Counted from the stretch's first letter, positions 49,767-59,799 are shown. The stretch is DNA of 61,097 nucleotides from Paracoccaceae bacterium (GCA_947461435.1 CANHLE010000010.1:1-61097); one strand, 5' to 3'. A program made the numbers and translations. Notes: generated from the sequence alone by a model not told the origin.

Positions 49767-50159
49767 TTATTTGACCCGTGTCCAAGTGCCACCATCGCGG
49801 CAAATGAACATGACGCAGCCCTTGACCGTCAGGGTGTCGCCCGACAAGATCATCTTGGAATCATAGGTTTTGTCGCGGTCGGGCGACCAGACCTTGCCAT
49901 CGTCATATTGGCCATCGCCATACGCGACCATGTCCCAGATGATCTGCTTGCCGATGTTTTCACTTTCCAAAGGGGCGCCGGCGGAATCAAAGCTTTTCAC
50001 CAAGATGCCGCAAAAGGCCGGACCACAGGGCTTGACGTCGATATGGCCGAAGTTGCCATTGTCGTCCTTGGCCGTTTGCCACAGACCTTCGATCGGATCT
50101 GCGGCCCAAGCGGCCCCCGCTGACAGCGTTAGGATGCTTGCCAGGATCAGTTTTTTCAT
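49767..50159 (-). CDS. DUF2147 exported protein, copy B
   Basis: A 130-residue protein: signal peptide [19 protein letters not shown], then [43 protein letters not shown] and [17 protein letters not shown]. Same family and layout as copy A; the C-terminal [10 protein letters not shown] is identical. GGAGGAG lies ahead of the ATG. A single DUF2147 gene beside hisA is common in relatives to my knowledge, so the second copy is probably a local duplication. Confidence 0.82.
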   Translation of the reverse strand: MKKLILASILTLSAGAAWAADPIEGLWQTAKDDNGNFGHIDVKPCGPAFCGILVKSFDSAGAPLESENIGKQIIWDMVAYGDGQYDDGKVWSPDRDKTYDSKMILSGDTLTVKGCVMFICRDGGTWTRVK

Positions 50160-50299
50160 GCGGGTCTCCTCCCCCAAATTACAGGGGCGCAGGATTGCGG
50201 CAAAGTTCGTTTCTGGCAAGAGTGACGTCAGGTTCACGCCGCCCGCTTGCCCTTGGGCGCCCCTCGTGCCAAAGCAGCGCCGTACAACCGGAGGCCAAG

Positions 50300-51019
50300 A
50301 TGATCCTGTACCCCGCGATCGATTTGAAAGACGGCCAATGCGTGCGGCTTTTGCGCGGAGAGATGTCGGCCGCGACGGTCTTTGGCGATGATCCGGCGGC
50401 GCAGGCCCTGGCGTTTGAGGTGGCTGGCTGCGAATGGCTGCATCTGGTCGATCTGAACGGGGCCTTTGCCGGCCAGCCCGTGAATGCGGCGGCGGTCGAG
50501 GCGATCTTGAAGGCGGTGGGCGTGCCCGCGCAGCTGGGCGGCGGCATTCGGGATATGGCGACGATCGAGATGTGGCTGTCCAAGGGCCTTGCCCGGGTGA
50601 TCCTTGGGACGGTGGCCGTGGAAAACCCTGATTTGGTGCGCCGCGCGGCCAAGGCCTTTCCCGGGCAGGTCGCGGTGGGAATCGATGCGCGGCAGGGCTT
50701 TGTCGCCACAAAAGGGTGGGCCAGCGAGACGACGGTGCAGGTGACGGATCTGGCCCGCAGCTTTGAAGATGCGGGCGTGGCGGCGATCATTTACACCGAC
50801 ATCGACCGGGATGGCGCAATGCAAGGGCCAAATATCGCGGCGACCGAGGCTTTGGCGCGGGCGGTGACGATTCCGGTGATTGCCAGCGGCGGGGTAAGCC
50901 AGATGGCGGACCTTATGGCGCTGCGCGATACGGGCGTAATCGCTGGCGCAATTTCGGGCCGCGCGCTGTATGACGGCGCGATCGATCTAAAACAGGCGAT
51001 CAAGGACCTGAGGAATTAA
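50300..51019 (+). CDS. hisA: ProFAR isomerase HisA
   Basis: A 239-residue TIM-barrel enzyme that isomerises ProFAR to PRFAR. The catalytic aspartates are in [14 protein letters not shown] (Asp8) and in [20 protein letters not shown] and [11 protein letters not shown] form the phosphate sites. GGAGG is well placed before ATG 50300. The frame is open to 50138 but that part overlaps the DUF2147 leader. Confidence 0.96.
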   Translation: MILYPAIDLKDGQCVRLLRGEMSAATVFGDDPAAQALAFEVAGCEWLHLVDLNGAFAGQPVNAAAVEAILKAVGVPAQLGGGIRDMATIEMWLSKGLARVILGTVAVENPDLVRRAAKAFPGQVAVGIDARQGFVATKGWASETTVQVTDLARSFEDAGVAAIIYTDIDRDGAMQGPNIAATEALARAVTIPVIASGGVSQMADLMALRDTGVIAGAISGRALYDGAIDLKQAIKDLRN

Positions 51020-51301
51020 GGTTTGATAGGGATCTTGGTTTTCGTCGGGCGGCTTCTCATCCTCGGCTCTGATTTTGCCAACCTTTATCTTGGTTGTGGT
51101 CAAAAGCGTCCTTGGGGACTGCGGCATAAATTTCAAGGGTTCGGCCGGGTGCATCAATGGCGATGGATCCGCGGTATTCCATCTGATCGGCCTTTCCTTT
51201 TGGGGACGGATGTATATCGTTTTGGGGGATGCTGCCCGCATGTGTTGTGTATATCGGATTGAAGGTTGTCCGCCGGTTACGTCAGGAGTTCCACGAGCAA
51301 G
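51020..51301. other. hisA-hisF spacer
   Basis: These 282 bases are less GC-rich than the flanks. Two short overlapping frames (TTG starts near 51023 and 51075) have no motif, no good ribosome site and no convincing codon pattern. I see no terminator, so hisA and hisF may still be one transcript. Confidence 0.5.
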
Positions 51302-52063
51302 ATGCTGAAAACCCGTATCATTCCCTGTCTGGACGTTGCCGATGGCCGGGTGGTCAAGGGTGTGAATTTCGTCAACCTGATCGACGCGGGCGATCCGGTC
51401 GAGGCGGCGCGGGCCTATGACGCGGCGGGGGCGGATGAGCTGTGCTTTTTGGACATCCACGCCACACATGAAAACCGCGGCACGATGTTTGATCTGGTGA
51501 CGCGCACGGCCGAGCAGTGTTTCATGCCCCTGACCGTGGGCGGCGGGGTGCGCACGCATCACGATGTGCGCGCGCTGCTTTTGGCGGGGGCGGACAAGGT
51601 TTCGTTCAACTCGGCGGCTGTGGCAGACCCGGATGTGGTGGCCGAAGCCGCAGACCGATTTGGCAGCCAATGCATCGTTGTGGCCATCGATGCCAAGACC
51701 GTCAGCCCCGGAAAATGGGAGATCTTCACCCATGGCGGCCGCCGCGCGACGGGCCTTGATGCGGTGGAATTTGCCCGGACGGTGGCGGCCAAAGGCGCAG
51801 GAGAGATCTTGCTGACCTCGATGGACCGGGATGGCACCAAGGGCGGATACAACCTGCCGCTGACGCGGGCGATTGCAGATGCGGTTGCGATCCCGGTGAT
51901 TGCCTCGGGCGGGGTGGGCACATTGGACCATCTGGTCGAAGGCGTTACCGAAGGCCATGCCAGTGCAGTTCTGGCGGCCTCGATCTTTCATTTCGGGACC
52001 TTCACCATCGGGCAGGCCAAGGCCCATATGGCGGCGGCGGGCATTGCGATGAGGTTGACATGA
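51302..52063 (+). CDS. hisF: Imidazole glycerol phosphate synthase, cyclase subunit
   Basis: A 253-residue TIM barrel that joins PRFAR with ammonia from HisH to make imidazole glycerol phosphate and AICAR. Catalytic aspartates in [15 protein letters not shown] (near 11) and in [13 protein letters not shown] (near 130, per family); [13 protein letters not shown] and [11 protein letters not shown] bind phosphate. Its stop overlaps hisE (ATGA). Confidence 0.96.
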   Translation: MLKTRIIPCLDVADGRVVKGVNFVNLIDAGDPVEAARAYDAAGADELCFLDIHATHENRGTMFDLVTRTAEQCFMPLTVGGGVRTHHDVRALLLAGADKVSFNSAAVADPDVVAEAADRFGSQCIVVAIDAKTVSPGKWEIFTHGGRRATGLDAVEFARTVAAKGAGEILLTSMDRDGTKGGYNLPLTRAIADAVAIPVIASGGVGTLDHLVEGVTEGHASAVLAASIFHFGTFTIGQAKAHMAAAGIAMRLT

Positions 52064-52371
52064 ACGCGTTGGAGCGGTTGGCGGCCGTCATTTTGGCCCG
52101 AAAGGGGGCGGACCCCGATACATCGTGGACGGCGAAACTGATGGCAAAGGGCCCGGAAAAATGCGCCGAGAAGTTTGGCGAAGAGGCGGTTGAGGCGATC
52201 ATCGAAGCGGTGAAGGGTGACCGCGAGAAACTGACCGCCGAGGCGGCCGATGTCTTGTATCATCTTCTGGTCATGTTGGCGGCGCGGGATGTGACGCTGG
52301 ACGCGGTGCTGGCGGTTCTGGCCGCGCGCGAGGGCACCTCGGGCGTTGCGGAGAAAGCGGCCCGGGATTAG
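52060..52371 (+). CDS. hisE: Phosphoribosyl-ATP pyrophosphatase
   Basis: A 103-residue MazG-like enzyme that converts PR-ATP to PR-AMP, step 2 of histidine synthesis. The metal-binding [14 protein letters not shown], the second helix [13 protein letters not shown] and [20 protein letters not shown] are typical. It is separate from HisI, as usual in this group. Overlaps hisF by four bases. Confidence 0.95.
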   Translation: MNALERLAAVILARKGADPDTSWTAKLMAKGPEKCAEKFGEEAVEAIIEAVKGDREKLTAEAADVLYHLLVMLAARDVTLDAVLAVLAAREGTSGVAEKAARD

Positions 52372-52441
52372 CCCCGGCCGACGCTGCGGCCTGCGCCCTG
52401 ACCCGCCCTGCCCTGCCCGGGGCCATAAATCTGCCCACAAG

Positions 52442-52455
52442 TTAATGCGGATCAA
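52442..52455. promoter_or_regulatory. FNR/FnrL-like box upstream of an SDR gene
   Basis: TTAAT-GCGG-ATCAA differs by one base from the FNR/FnrL consensus TTGAT-N4-ATCAA. It lies 74 bases before the SDR ATG at 52529, so it could activate that gene when oxygen is low. Chance is not excluded. Confidence 0.35.
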
Positions 52456-52528
52456 GTGCTGCGCTGGCGCAGTACCCTAAAGATTTGCCTGCAGCACAGC
52501 GCCCGCTTGCGGGCCGATGGAGGGGCGA

Positions 52529-53281
52529 ATGGACATCACGTTCAACGGCAAGACGGCCTTGGTCACAGGGGCCGGATCGGGCATCGGCGAGGCGATTGCC
52601 GTGGCCCTTGGGGCATCGGGGGCGCGGGTGATCGTGGCCGACCGCGACATGGCCCGGGCTGAGGCCGTGGTGGGGGCGATCACAGCCAAGGGCGGACTGG
52701 CCAAGGCCATCGGAGGCGATGTTTCAGACCCTGCCGTGGTTGAGGGCCTGGTCGCAAAAGCGGTGGCAGAAGGCGGCCGATTGGATCTTTTGGTCAACAA
52801 CGCGGGGATTGGCGGGCCGCAGATGCCGATCGGCGCCTATCCGCTCGACGGGTGGGCGCAGGTGATGAACGTCAACCTGAATGCCGCCTTTTACGGCATG
52901 CGCTATGCCATTCCGGCCATGCTGACGGCGGGGGGCGGGGCGATTGTGAACATGGCCTCGATTCTTGGAACGGTGGGATTTGCCAAGTCGGGGGCCTATG
53001 TGGCGGCCAAACATGCGCTGCTGGGGCTGACGCAAACGGCGGCGCTGGAATATTCCGCCAAGGGCATCCGGGTAAACGCGGTGGGGCCGGGGTTCATTGA
53101 AACGCCGCTGTTGGCCGCGATGCCGGCCGAAGCCAAGGCCGGGCTTGCGGCGGTGCATCCCATCGGGCGGCTTGGCCGACCTGAAGAGGTTGCCGCCCTG
53201 ACCTTGTTCTTGCTGTCGGACAAAGCCTCGTTCATCACCGGATCCTATCATCTGGTGGATGGCGGCTATACGGCACAATAG
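52529..53281 (+). CDS. Short-chain dehydrogenase/reductase
   Basis: A 250-residue classical SDR: TGAGSGIGEAIA (cofactor loop), NNAG near 88, catalytic Ser in NMASILGTV, YVAAK (Tyr, Lys), VNAVGPGFIETPL, and a C-terminal ITGSYHLVDGGYTAQ. An Asp at the end of the second strand (VADRD) suggests NAD(H) preference. Substrate unknown. ATG 52529 has GGAGGGG upstream and is preferred over 52517. Confidence 0.88.
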   Translation: MDITFNGKTALVTGAGSGIGEAIAVALGASGARVIVADRDMARAEAVVGAITAKGGLAKAIGGDVSDPAVVEGLVAKAVAEGGRLDLLVNNAGIGGPQMPIGAYPLDGWAQVMNVNLNAAFYGMRYAIPAMLTAGGGAIVNMASILGTVGFAKSGAYVAAKHALLGLTQTAALEYSAKGIRVNAVGPGFIETPLLAAMPAEAKAGLAAVHPIGRLGRPEEVAALTLFLLSDKASFITGSYHLVDGGYTAQ

Positions 53282-53365
53282 GGCGCGGGCAAACGCGCCT
53301 CTGGCCATGCGCGCCGCCCCGCGTTAAAAGCCCCGGCAAAGACGGTACGGCAAAAGGTTGGGCGC

Positions 53366-55084
53366 ATGGCACGGATTCTGATCACCTCGGCTATTCCCTA
53401 CATCAACGGGATCAAGCATTTGGGCAATCTGGTGGGCAGCCAGTTGCCAGCCGATCTGTTTGCCCGGTTCAACCGGGCGATGGGCAATGAGGTGATGTTC
53501 ATCTGCGCCACGGACGAACATGGCACCCCGGCCGAATTGGCAGCTGCCAAGGCGGAAAAGCCGGTGGCCGAATATTGCGCCGAAATGCACGACGTGCAGG
53601 CCGAGATTGCCAAGGGCTTTCGTCTGTCCTTTGATCATTTCGGCCGCTCCTCCAGCCAGCGTAACCACCGCCTGACGCAGCATTTTGCAGCCAAACTGGC
53701 CGAGAACGGGCTGATCCGCGAGGTCAGCGAATCGCAAGTTTATTCGATAGACGATGGGCGGTTTCTGCCGGACCGCTATATCGAAGGCACCTGCCCCAAT
53801 TGCGGGTTCACCTCGGCACGGGGCGACCAATGCGACAATTGCACCAAGCAGTTGGACCCGACCGATCTGATTGACGCGCGGTCCACCATTTCAGGATCCA
53901 CCAACCTTGAAGTGCGCCAGACAAAGCATTTGTACCTGATGCAGCGCAGCTTGAAAGACAAGCTGGAGGCTTGGATCGACAGCAAGACAGATTGGCCAAT
54001 TCTGACCACCTCGATCGCCAAGAAATGGCTGAATGACGGGGATGGATTGCAAGATCGCGGCATCACGCGCGATCTGCATTGGGGCATTCCGGTTCAAAAG
54101 GGCGATGCGCCTTGGCCGGGCATGGAAGGCAAGGTGTTCTACGTCTGGTTTGACGCGCCCATCGAATACATCGCCGGAACGGCCGAATGGGCAGATGCCA
54201 AAGGCAAGGACGATGCCGCGTGGGAGCGGTGGTGGCGCACCGACAAGGGGGCGGCCGATGTGACCTATTATCAGTTCATGGGCAAGGATAACGTGCCGTT
54301 TCACACCCTGTCCTTCCCCGCGACGATCTTGGGATCGGGTGAGCCGTGGAAGATGGTGGATTACCTTAAGTCCTTCAATTACCTGAATTATGACGGCGGC
54401 CAGTTTTCAACTTCGCGCGGGCGCGGGGTGTTCATGGATCAGGCGCTGTCGATCTTGCCGTCCGATTACTGGCGCTGGTGGCTGTTAAGCCACGCCCCGG
54501 AAACCAGTGATGCCGAGTTCACATGGGAGAATTTTCAGGTCTCGGTGAACAAGGATCTGGCGGATGTCTTGGGCAATCTGGTCAGCCGCGTGACGAAATT
54601 TGCCAAGTCGAAATGCGGCGAGGATGTTCCGGCGGGGGGCAGTTTCGGGCCACAAGAGGCGGCGCTGATTGCCGATCTGGGCGCGCGGGTGAAAGATTAC
54701 ACCGATTTGATGGCGCAGATGGACGTGCGCAAATCGGCGGCAGAGTTGCGGGCGATCTGGGTTCTGGGCAACGAATATCTGCAATCGGCGGCCCCATGGT
54801 CGGTGGTGAAAACCGATCCGGAGCGCGCGCAGGCGATGATCCGGCTGGGGCTGAACCTGATCCGGGTGTATGCGGTTCTGTCGGCGCCCTTTATTCCTGA
54901 TGCCGCGCAGGCCATGATGACGGCGATGGGCACGGATGATTGGACTTGGCCGACCGACATGTCACAGGCGCTGCGCACCTTGCCCGCGGGGCATACGTTC
55001 AGCGTGCCCGAAAACCTGTTCCGCAAGATCACCGACGAGGAACGTGCAGAATGGCAACAAAAATTCGCCGGTGTGCGCAGCTGA
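53366..55084 (+). CDS. metG: Methionyl-tRNA synthetase
   Basis: A 572-residue class I synthetase. The HIGH-like motif is [11 protein letters not shown]; the zinc knuckle is [17 protein letters not shown] (about 145-161); the KMSKS position reads QFSTSRG. Variants of the form KFSTS occur in this clade of MetG, but the first residue here is Gln. There is no C-terminal tRNA-binding extension, as usual for the alphaproteobacterial form. Confidence 0.95.
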   Translation: MARILITSAIPYINGIKHLGNLVGSQLPADLFARFNRAMGNEVMFICATDEHGTPAELAAAKAEKPVAEYCAEMHDVQAEIAKGFRLSFDHFGRSSSQRNHRLTQHFAAKLAENGLIREVSESQVYSIDDGRFLPDRYIEGTCPNCGFTSARGDQCDNCTKQLDPTDLIDARSTISGSTNLEVRQTKHLYLMQRSLKDKLEAWIDSKTDWPILTTSIAKKWLNDGDGLQDRGITRDLHWGIPVQKGDAPWPGMEGKVFYVWFDAPIEYIAGTAEWADAKGKDDAAWERWWRTDKGAADVTYYQFMGKDNVPFHTLSFPATILGSGEPWKMVDYLKSFNYLNYDGGQFSTSRGRGVFMDQALSILPSDYWRWWLLSHAPETSDAEFTWENFQVSVNKDLADVLGNLVSRVTKFAKSKCGEDVPAGGSFGPQEAALIADLGARVKDYTDLMAQMDVRKSAAELRAIWVLGNEYLQSAAPWSVVKTDPERAQAMIRLGLNLIRVYAVLSAPFIPDAAQAMMTAMGTDDWTWPTDMSQALRTLPAGHTFSVPENLFRKITDEERAEWQQKFAGVRS

Positions 55085-55103
55085 CGGCCGGGGTCTGGGC
55101 GCC

Positions 55104-56135
55104 ATGACAACGGCACCAAACCCCTATGTGGCCAAGGGCGTGGCCCATGTGGGCCGCGTGCGGGCCGGAGAGCCGCTTGCCGTGACCTTTGTGCTTTTGC
55201 CCAAATTCACCATGCTGGCCTTTTCGGCGGCGGTGGAGCCGCTGCGCATGGCCAACCAATTGACGGGGCAGGAATTGTTCCGCTGGCAGGTGCTGACCGA
55301 TGACGGCGCGCCCATGGCTTGTTCGAACGGGTTGCAGGTGGTGGCGAACGGAAGCTGGGGGGGAACGACGCCCGAGGGAATGATCTTTGTCTGTTCCGGG
55401 GTTGAGCCGGAGGGCAAGGCCAGTGCCCCCTTGGCCGACTGGCTGCGCGGATTGTGGCGGCGCGGGCGCATCGTGGGCGGGCTGTGCACCGGAGCCTATG
55501 CGCTGGCGCGGGCGGGGATCTTGCAAGGTCATCGCTTTACCCTGCATTGGGAAAACATCGAAGGCTTTGCCGAAAGCCATCCGGCCTTGGTGCCCGCGCG
55601 GCAGGTCTTTACCATCGATGACCGGGTGATGACCTCGGCGGGGGGGGTCGCCTCGGCCGATTTGATGATGCAGATCATCCATGACCGGTTTGGCGCGAAG
55701 CTGAGCCAAGAAGTCATGAACATGTGCCTGTTGACGCAGCGGCGGGTTGAGGATGACCACCAAACCGCCAGTCTGGCCGCGCGGCTGGGCACGCGGCATG
55801 ACAAGCTGTTGCAAGCTGCCGCCTTTTTGGAGGCGCGGATTGAGGAAGAGTTCGATCTGGATGCCTGCGCGGCGCATCTTGGCCTGTCGCGTCGGCAGAT
55901 CGAGCGGCTGTTTCACCGCTATTTGCAGACCACCCCGGTGCGATACATGAACGATCTGCGGTTGCAGCGCGGCCGGGCGCTTTTGGGCGAGACGGATATG
56001 AAGGTGACCGAAGTGGCGGTCGCCTGCGGCTATGCCTCAACCTCGCATTTTTCGAAATCCTTTCGCAAGAAATACGGTGTCTCGCCCTATCGGTTTTCAC
56101 ATTTCGGCGGCGAGGCGGCATCGGCCAACGGTTGA
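55104..56135 (+). CDS. GlxA/ArgR-type AraC-family regulator
   Basis: A 343-residue regulator with an N-terminal DJ-1/PfpI-like domain (about 20-200; LLPKFTMLAFSAAVEPLRMA, GGLCTGAYALARAGIL) and a C-terminal AraC helix-turn-helix pair (about 245-335; LGLSRRQIERLFHRYL, VAVACGYASTSHFSKSFRKK). The nucleophile position is Cys in GLCTGAYA. Relatives control arginine, carnitine or glycine betaine catabolism; no target is visible. It begins 20 bases after metG. Confidence 0.87.
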   Translation: MTTAPNPYVAKGVAHVGRVRAGEPLAVTFVLLPKFTMLAFSAAVEPLRMANQLTGQELFRWQVLTDDGAPMACSNGLQVVANGSWGGTTPEGMIFVCSGVEPEGKASAPLADWLRGLWRRGRIVGGLCTGAYALARAGILQGHRFTLHWENIEGFAESHPALVPARQVFTIDDRVMTSAGGVASADLMMQIIHDRFGAKLSQEVMNMCLLTQRRVEDDHQTASLAARLGTRHDKLLQAAAFLEARIEEEFDLDACAAHLGLSRRQIERLFHRYLQTTPVRYMNDLRLQRGRALLGETDMKVTEVAVACGYASTSHFSKSFRKKYGVSPYRFSHFGGEAASANG

Positions 56136-56226
56136 ACCGCCGCGCTGTTGGCTGCGCGCGGACCCTTGATCTTGCCCTGCCAAGGGCTTTGCCGTATCGC
56201 AAGGGCCATGTTCAAGGAGCCGCAGA

Positions 56227-57537
56227 ATGCCCATTCACTTGTCGACCCAAGACGCGGATTTCGAAGCGCGCTTTGCCGCGATGCTGGGCCAGAAACGCGA
56301 AGATTCGCCCGATGTCGATGCGGCCGTGGCAGCCATCATCGCGGATGTGCGCGCGCGGGGGGATGCGGCGGTTCTGGAATTGACCGCGCGGTTCGACAAG
56401 TTGGTGTTGACGGCCGATCAGATGGTGTTTTCGCCCGAGGAAATCGACCGGGAAATTGCCAAGGTATCGGCCGAGGACCGCGCTGCGCTGAGCCTTGCGG
56501 CAGAGCGGATCCGGGCCTATCATACCCGCCAGATGCCGGAAGATGCGATGTGGCATGAGCCAAACGGGGCCATGCTGGGCTGGCGCTGGACGCCGGTTTC
56601 GGCGGCCGGGTTGTATGTTCCCGGGGGCCTCGCGTCTTATCCATCTTCGGTGTTGATGAATGCCATTCCGGCCAAGGTGGCGGGGGTACAGCGGCTGGTT
56701 GTGACCTGCCCGACACCGGGCGGCGTGGTAAACCCGTTGGTTTTGCTGGCCGCGCAGATGGCTGGGGTGGATCAGGTGTACCGCATTGGCGGCGCGCAGG
56801 CGATTGCGGCACTGGCCTATGGCACGCAGACCATCGCGGCGGTGGACAAGATCACGGGGCCGGGCAATGCTTTTGTGGCGGCGGCCAAGCGCCGGGTTTT
56901 TGGGCGCGTGGGGATCGACATGATCGCCGGGCCGTCTGAAATTCTGGTGATTGCCGATGGCCAGACAGACCCCGATTGGATTGCGCTGGATCTTTTGTCG
57001 CAAGCTGAACATGACGAATCGGCGCAATCGATCCTGATCACGCCAGATGCCGCTTTTGGGCGGGCCGTGGCGGCGGCGGTGGAGGCGCGGCTGCTGACCT
57101 TGGAACGCCGCGCCATTGCCGGCGCCTCATGGCGCGACTTTGGGGCGGTGATCGTGACGCGCGATCTGGCAGAGGCCGCCGCGCTGTCAAACCGGGTGGC
57201 CCCGGAACATCTGGAACTTTGCGTGGCGGACCCAGAGGCGTTGAGCCAGAAGATCACCCATGCGGGGGCAATCTTCCTTGGGGCGTGGACTCCTGAAGCG
57301 ATTGGCGATTACGTGGGGGGGCCGAACCATGTGCTGCCCACAGCGCGCTCGGCGCGATTCTCGTCGGGGCTATCGGTTATGGATTTCATCAAGCGCACCA
57401 CCTTGGCCAAAATGACGCCGGAGGCGTTGGCACAGATTGGCCCCTCAGCCGAAAGGCTGGCGCGGTCGGAAAGCCTTGAAGCGCATGGGCTTTCGGTGAC
57501 TGCCCGACTGGCCCGGCTGAACGGGGGGGGCGCATGA
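56227..57537 (+). CDS. hisD: Histidinol dehydrogenase
   Basis: A 436-residue enzyme that performs the last two oxidations to histidine. Zn and catalytic motifs: YVPGGLASYPSSVLMN, GAQAIAALAYGTQTI, KITGPGNAFVAAAKR, DMIAGPSEI, QAEHDESAQSILI and APEHLELCVADPE; the C-terminal VGGPNHVLPT follows. The stop overlaps the UPF0262 start by four bases. It lies 5 kb from the hisA-hisF-hisE group. Confidence 0.96.
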   Translation: MPIHLSTQDADFEARFAAMLGQKREDSPDVDAAVAAIIADVRARGDAAVLELTARFDKLVLTADQMVFSPEEIDREIAKVSAEDRAALSLAAERIRAYHTRQMPEDAMWHEPNGAMLGWRWTPVSAAGLYVPGGLASYPSSVLMNAIPAKVAGVQRLVVTCPTPGGVVNPLVLLAAQMAGVDQVYRIGGAQAIAALAYGTQTIAAVDKITGPGNAFVAAAKRRVFGRVGIDMIAGPSEILVIADGQTDPDWIALDLLSQAEHDESAQSILITPDAAFGRAVAAAVEARLLTLERRAIAGASWRDFGAVIVTRDLAEAAALSNRVAPEHLELCVADPEALSQKITHAGAIFLGAWTPEAIGDYVGGPNHVLPTARSARFSSGLSVMDFIKRTTLAKMTPEALAQIGPSAERLARSESLEAHGLSVTARLARLNGGGA

Positions 57538-58013
57538 CCAACCGGATTTGCCATATCGACATTGACGAAAAGGGTCTGGCGCGGGCCACGCCAGAGATTG
57601 TGCAAGAGCGCAACGTGGCGATTTTCGATTTGCTGGAAGACAATTCCTTTGCCTTGCCCCCGCGCGAGGGAAAGCCGATTTTGCCCGGTCCTTACCGACT
57701 GGGCTTGGCCATCCGCGAAGGGCGGCTGGTGTTTTCGATCTCGACGCAGGGCGAAGCGCCGGTGGGAGAGTTCCACTTGTCGCTGGGTCCGTTCCGGCAG
57801 GTGGTCAAGGATTACTTCCAGATTTGCGAGAGCTATTTTGAGGCGGTCAAACGCCTGCCGCCCAGCCAGATCGAGGCGATCGACATGGCCCGGCGCGGAA
57901 TTCACAACGAAGGCGCGCGGGTGTTGCAAGAACGGCTGGACGGCAAGGCGGTGGTCGATACCGACACGGCGCGGCGGCTGTTTACGCTGATCTGCGTGTT
58001 GCATTGGGGGTAA
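57534..58013 (+). CDS. UPF0262 family protein
   Basis: A 159-residue protein of an alphaproteobacterial family of unknown function. Features: ICHIDIDEKGL at the start, EDNSFALP, GPYRLGLAIREGRLVFSIS, LGPFRQVVKDYFQICESYFE and ARRGIHNEGARVLQERL. The hisD-UPF0262 order is a typical pair in this class. It overlaps hisD and is three bases from the next gene. Confidence 0.85.
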   Translation: MTNRICHIDIDEKGLARATPEIVQERNVAIFDLLEDNSFALPPREGKPILPGPYRLGLAIREGRLVFSISTQGEAPVGEFHLSLGPFRQVVKDYFQICESYFEAVKRLPPSQIEAIDMARRGIHNEGARVLQERLDGKAVVDTDTARRLFTLICVLHWG

Positions 58014-58015
58014 GG

Positions 58016-58471
58016 ATGCCACATTTGCCCCAAGCTGTGCTGTTTTGCTGTGATCATAATGCCGTTCGTTCCCCCATGGCCGAGGGGTTGATGAAAAAGT
58101 ACTATGGGCAGGCCAGCTATGTTCAATCTGCCGGGGTCAGCAATGACATGGAGATTGACGGATTCTCGGTCGCTGTTTGCGCGGAAATCGGGGTGGAATT
58201 GTCGCGCCATCGATCCCGCTCGTTTGACGAGATGCGCGACAGGGGCGATGATCTGGGGCAGTTTGATCTGATCGTGGCCCTGTCGGCGACAAGCCAGCGC
58301 AAGGCGTTGGAGTTGACAAAAACATCGCATGTCGAAGTGGTTTATTGGCCGATCCTGGACCCGACGGCACTGGGAGAGACCCGAGACACCAAACTATCGG
58401 CCTATCGGCAGGCGCGCGACCAGATCCGCGGTCATATCATCGAACGGTTTGGGCCGCCGCCGGACGCTTAG
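58016..58471 (+). CDS. Low-molecular-weight tyrosine-phosphatase-like protein
   Basis: A 151-residue protein with a CX5R phosphatase loop: CDHNAVRSPMAEG (Cys12, Arg18). The late acidic motif expected in LMW phosphatases (DPx) appears as LDPTALGE near residue 120. The glycine-rich GNICRS form of the loop is replaced, so the true substrate may differ. It follows UPF0262 closely (GGGGG upstream of ATG 58016), part of the hisD unit. Its last 35 bases overlap the convergent hxlR gene. Confidence 0.83.
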   Translation: MPHLPQAVLFCCDHNAVRSPMAEGLMKKYYGQASYVQSAGVSNDMEIDGFSVAVCAEIGVELSRHRSRSFDEMRDRGDDLGQFDLIVALSATSQRKALELTKTSHVEVVYWPILDPTALGETRDTKLSAYRQARDQIRGHIIERFGPPPDA

Positions 58472-58856
58472 GCCGCTGTGACAGAAACTGCGGCAGGTTC
58501 GCCTCGATCAAACTGGCAAGACTGAGAACGCGGTTTGATACTTCTGCCCCCAATGGGGTCAGCCTGTATTCGACATGGGGCGGCACCACATCAAAGGCAT
58601 GGCGCAGGATCAACCCGTCAGCTTCCAAGACCTGCAAGGTTTGGGCGAGCATCCGGTCACTGACGCCGCCGATGCGACGCTTGAGGTCGGAGAAGCGCAA
58701 AACCTTGGCATCCAGAACGATCAGAACCAGCGTGCCCCATCGGCTGGTGACGTGCTGCAAGATCGCGCGCGAGGGGCAATCAGGCGAAAGAACATCGGGT
58801 TTTGGCAGCGAGGGCGATGCGGCCTGTGCATTTTCGTTCGTGCCGATGTGCGCCAT
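58437..58856 (-). CDS. HxlR-family regulator
   Basis: A 139-residue winged-helix regulator. The core CPSRAILQHVTSRWGTLVLI has the conserved early Cys (of CPSR), followed by FSDLKRRIGGVSDRMLAQTL and VEYRLTPLG. HxlR members such as YodB and QorR sense electrophiles or quinones through this cysteine. It is divergent from a quinone-reductase-like gene, the classic pairing. Confidence 0.9.
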   Translation of the reverse strand: MAHIGTNENAQAASPSLPKPDVLSPDCPSRAILQHVTSRWGTLVLIVLDAKVLRFSDLKRRIGGVSDRMLAQTLQVLEADGLILRHAFDVVPPHVEYRLTPLGAEVSNRVLSLASLIEANLPQFLSQRPKRPAAAQTVR

Positions 58857-58862
58857 TGTGAT

Positions 58863-58900
58863 GTACTTCCCTTTTTGTACGTACTTCCTTTTCAGAAGTA
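58863..58900. promoter_or_regulatory. Candidate HxlR operator
   Basis: Direct repeats of GTACTTCC at 58863-58870 and 58881-58888 (18-base period), and an inverted repeat TACTT (58882-58886) / AAGTA (58896-58900), all in the 88-base gap between hxlR and the oxidoreductase gene. The geometry fits two dimers side by side. Confidence 0.55.
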
Positions 58901-58944
58901 TCGGCGTATCTGTGCATCGTCAACAGTATTCAGGAGACGACGTT

Positions 58945-59787
58945 ATGACGATCGCAATTACAGGGGCCACGGGCCAATTGGGACGCGCGGCCATTGCCGC
59001 ATTGATCGCACGGGGTGCAACAGATGTTGTGGCGCTGGCCCGAGATCCGGCCAAAGCGGCGGATCTGGGCGTGGCTGTGCGGGCCTTTGATTATCACGTT
59101 CCCACGAGTTTGGCCCCGGCTTTGGCAGGCGTTGACACGCTGGTCTTGATTTCATCCAATGATTTCAACGATCGGGTCGGTCAGCACCGCGCGGTGATTG
59201 ATGCGGCCAAGGCGGCGGGCGTGGGCCATGTGATCTATACGTCGATCTTGAAGGGCACGCAGAACCCGATGATCCTTGCGCAAGATCACATCGGCACCGA
59301 GGCTTACCTTGCCGCCTCGGGGGTGGGGCATACCGTGCTGCGCAATGGCTGGTATACAGAAAATTACACCGGCAATCTGGGCGCGGCCGTGGCGGCAGGC
59401 GCGCTGATTGGATCCAGCGGCGAGGGCCGGGTGGCCCCGGCGGCGCGGGCCGATTATGCCCAAGCGATTGCGGTTGTGGCCACAACCCCAGCCGAACAAG
59501 GCAAGACCCATGAATTGGCGGGGGATGAGGTGATCCAGCTTGCGGATCTGGCGGCAGAAGTCTCGCGCCAAGTGGGCAAACCGATTGCCTATAATTCGCT
59601 GCCCAAAGAAACCTATGGCGGTATCTTGCAAAGCTTTGGCTTGCCCGAAGCGGTTGCGATGATTCTGGCGGACAGTGATGATCACGCGGCGCGCGGCGCC
59701 CTTTTGGATGAAGGGCGGGCGCTGAGCCGTTTGATTGGCCGACCGACAACGCCGATTGCGGTATCTGTGGCGGCAGCCCTGGCCTGA
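58945..59787 (+). CDS. NmrA/QorB-like NAD(P)H:quinone oxidoreductase
   Basis: A 280-residue atypical SDR: ITGATGQLGRAAIAAL (cofactor loop), VVALARDPAKA, LVLISSNDFNDRVGQHRAVI, VIYTSILKG and LRNGWYTENY. This is close to E. coli QorB (YtfG), which reduces quinones with NADPH. GGAG lies upstream of ATG 58945. Likely repressed by the divergent HxlR protein. Confidence 0.85.
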   Translation: MTIAITGATGQLGRAAIAALIARGATDVVALARDPAKAADLGVAVRAFDYHVPTSLAPALAGVDTLVLISSNDFNDRVGQHRAVIDAAKAAGVGHVIYTSILKGTQNPMILAQDHIGTEAYLAASGVGHTVLRNGWYTENYTGNLGAAVAAGALIGSSGEGRVAPAARADYAQAIAVVATTPAEQGKTHELAGDEVIQLADLAAEVSRQVGKPIAYNSLPKETYGGILQSFGLPEAVAMILADSDDHAARGALLDEGRALSRLIGRPTTPIAVSVAAALA

Positions 59788-59799
59788 GGGGCCCAAAAA

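Noticed and set aside
51023-51308. Small genes in the hisA-hisF spacer
   Set aside because: Two overlapping short frames with TTG starts, no motifs and no Shine-Dalgarno; neither is convincing.
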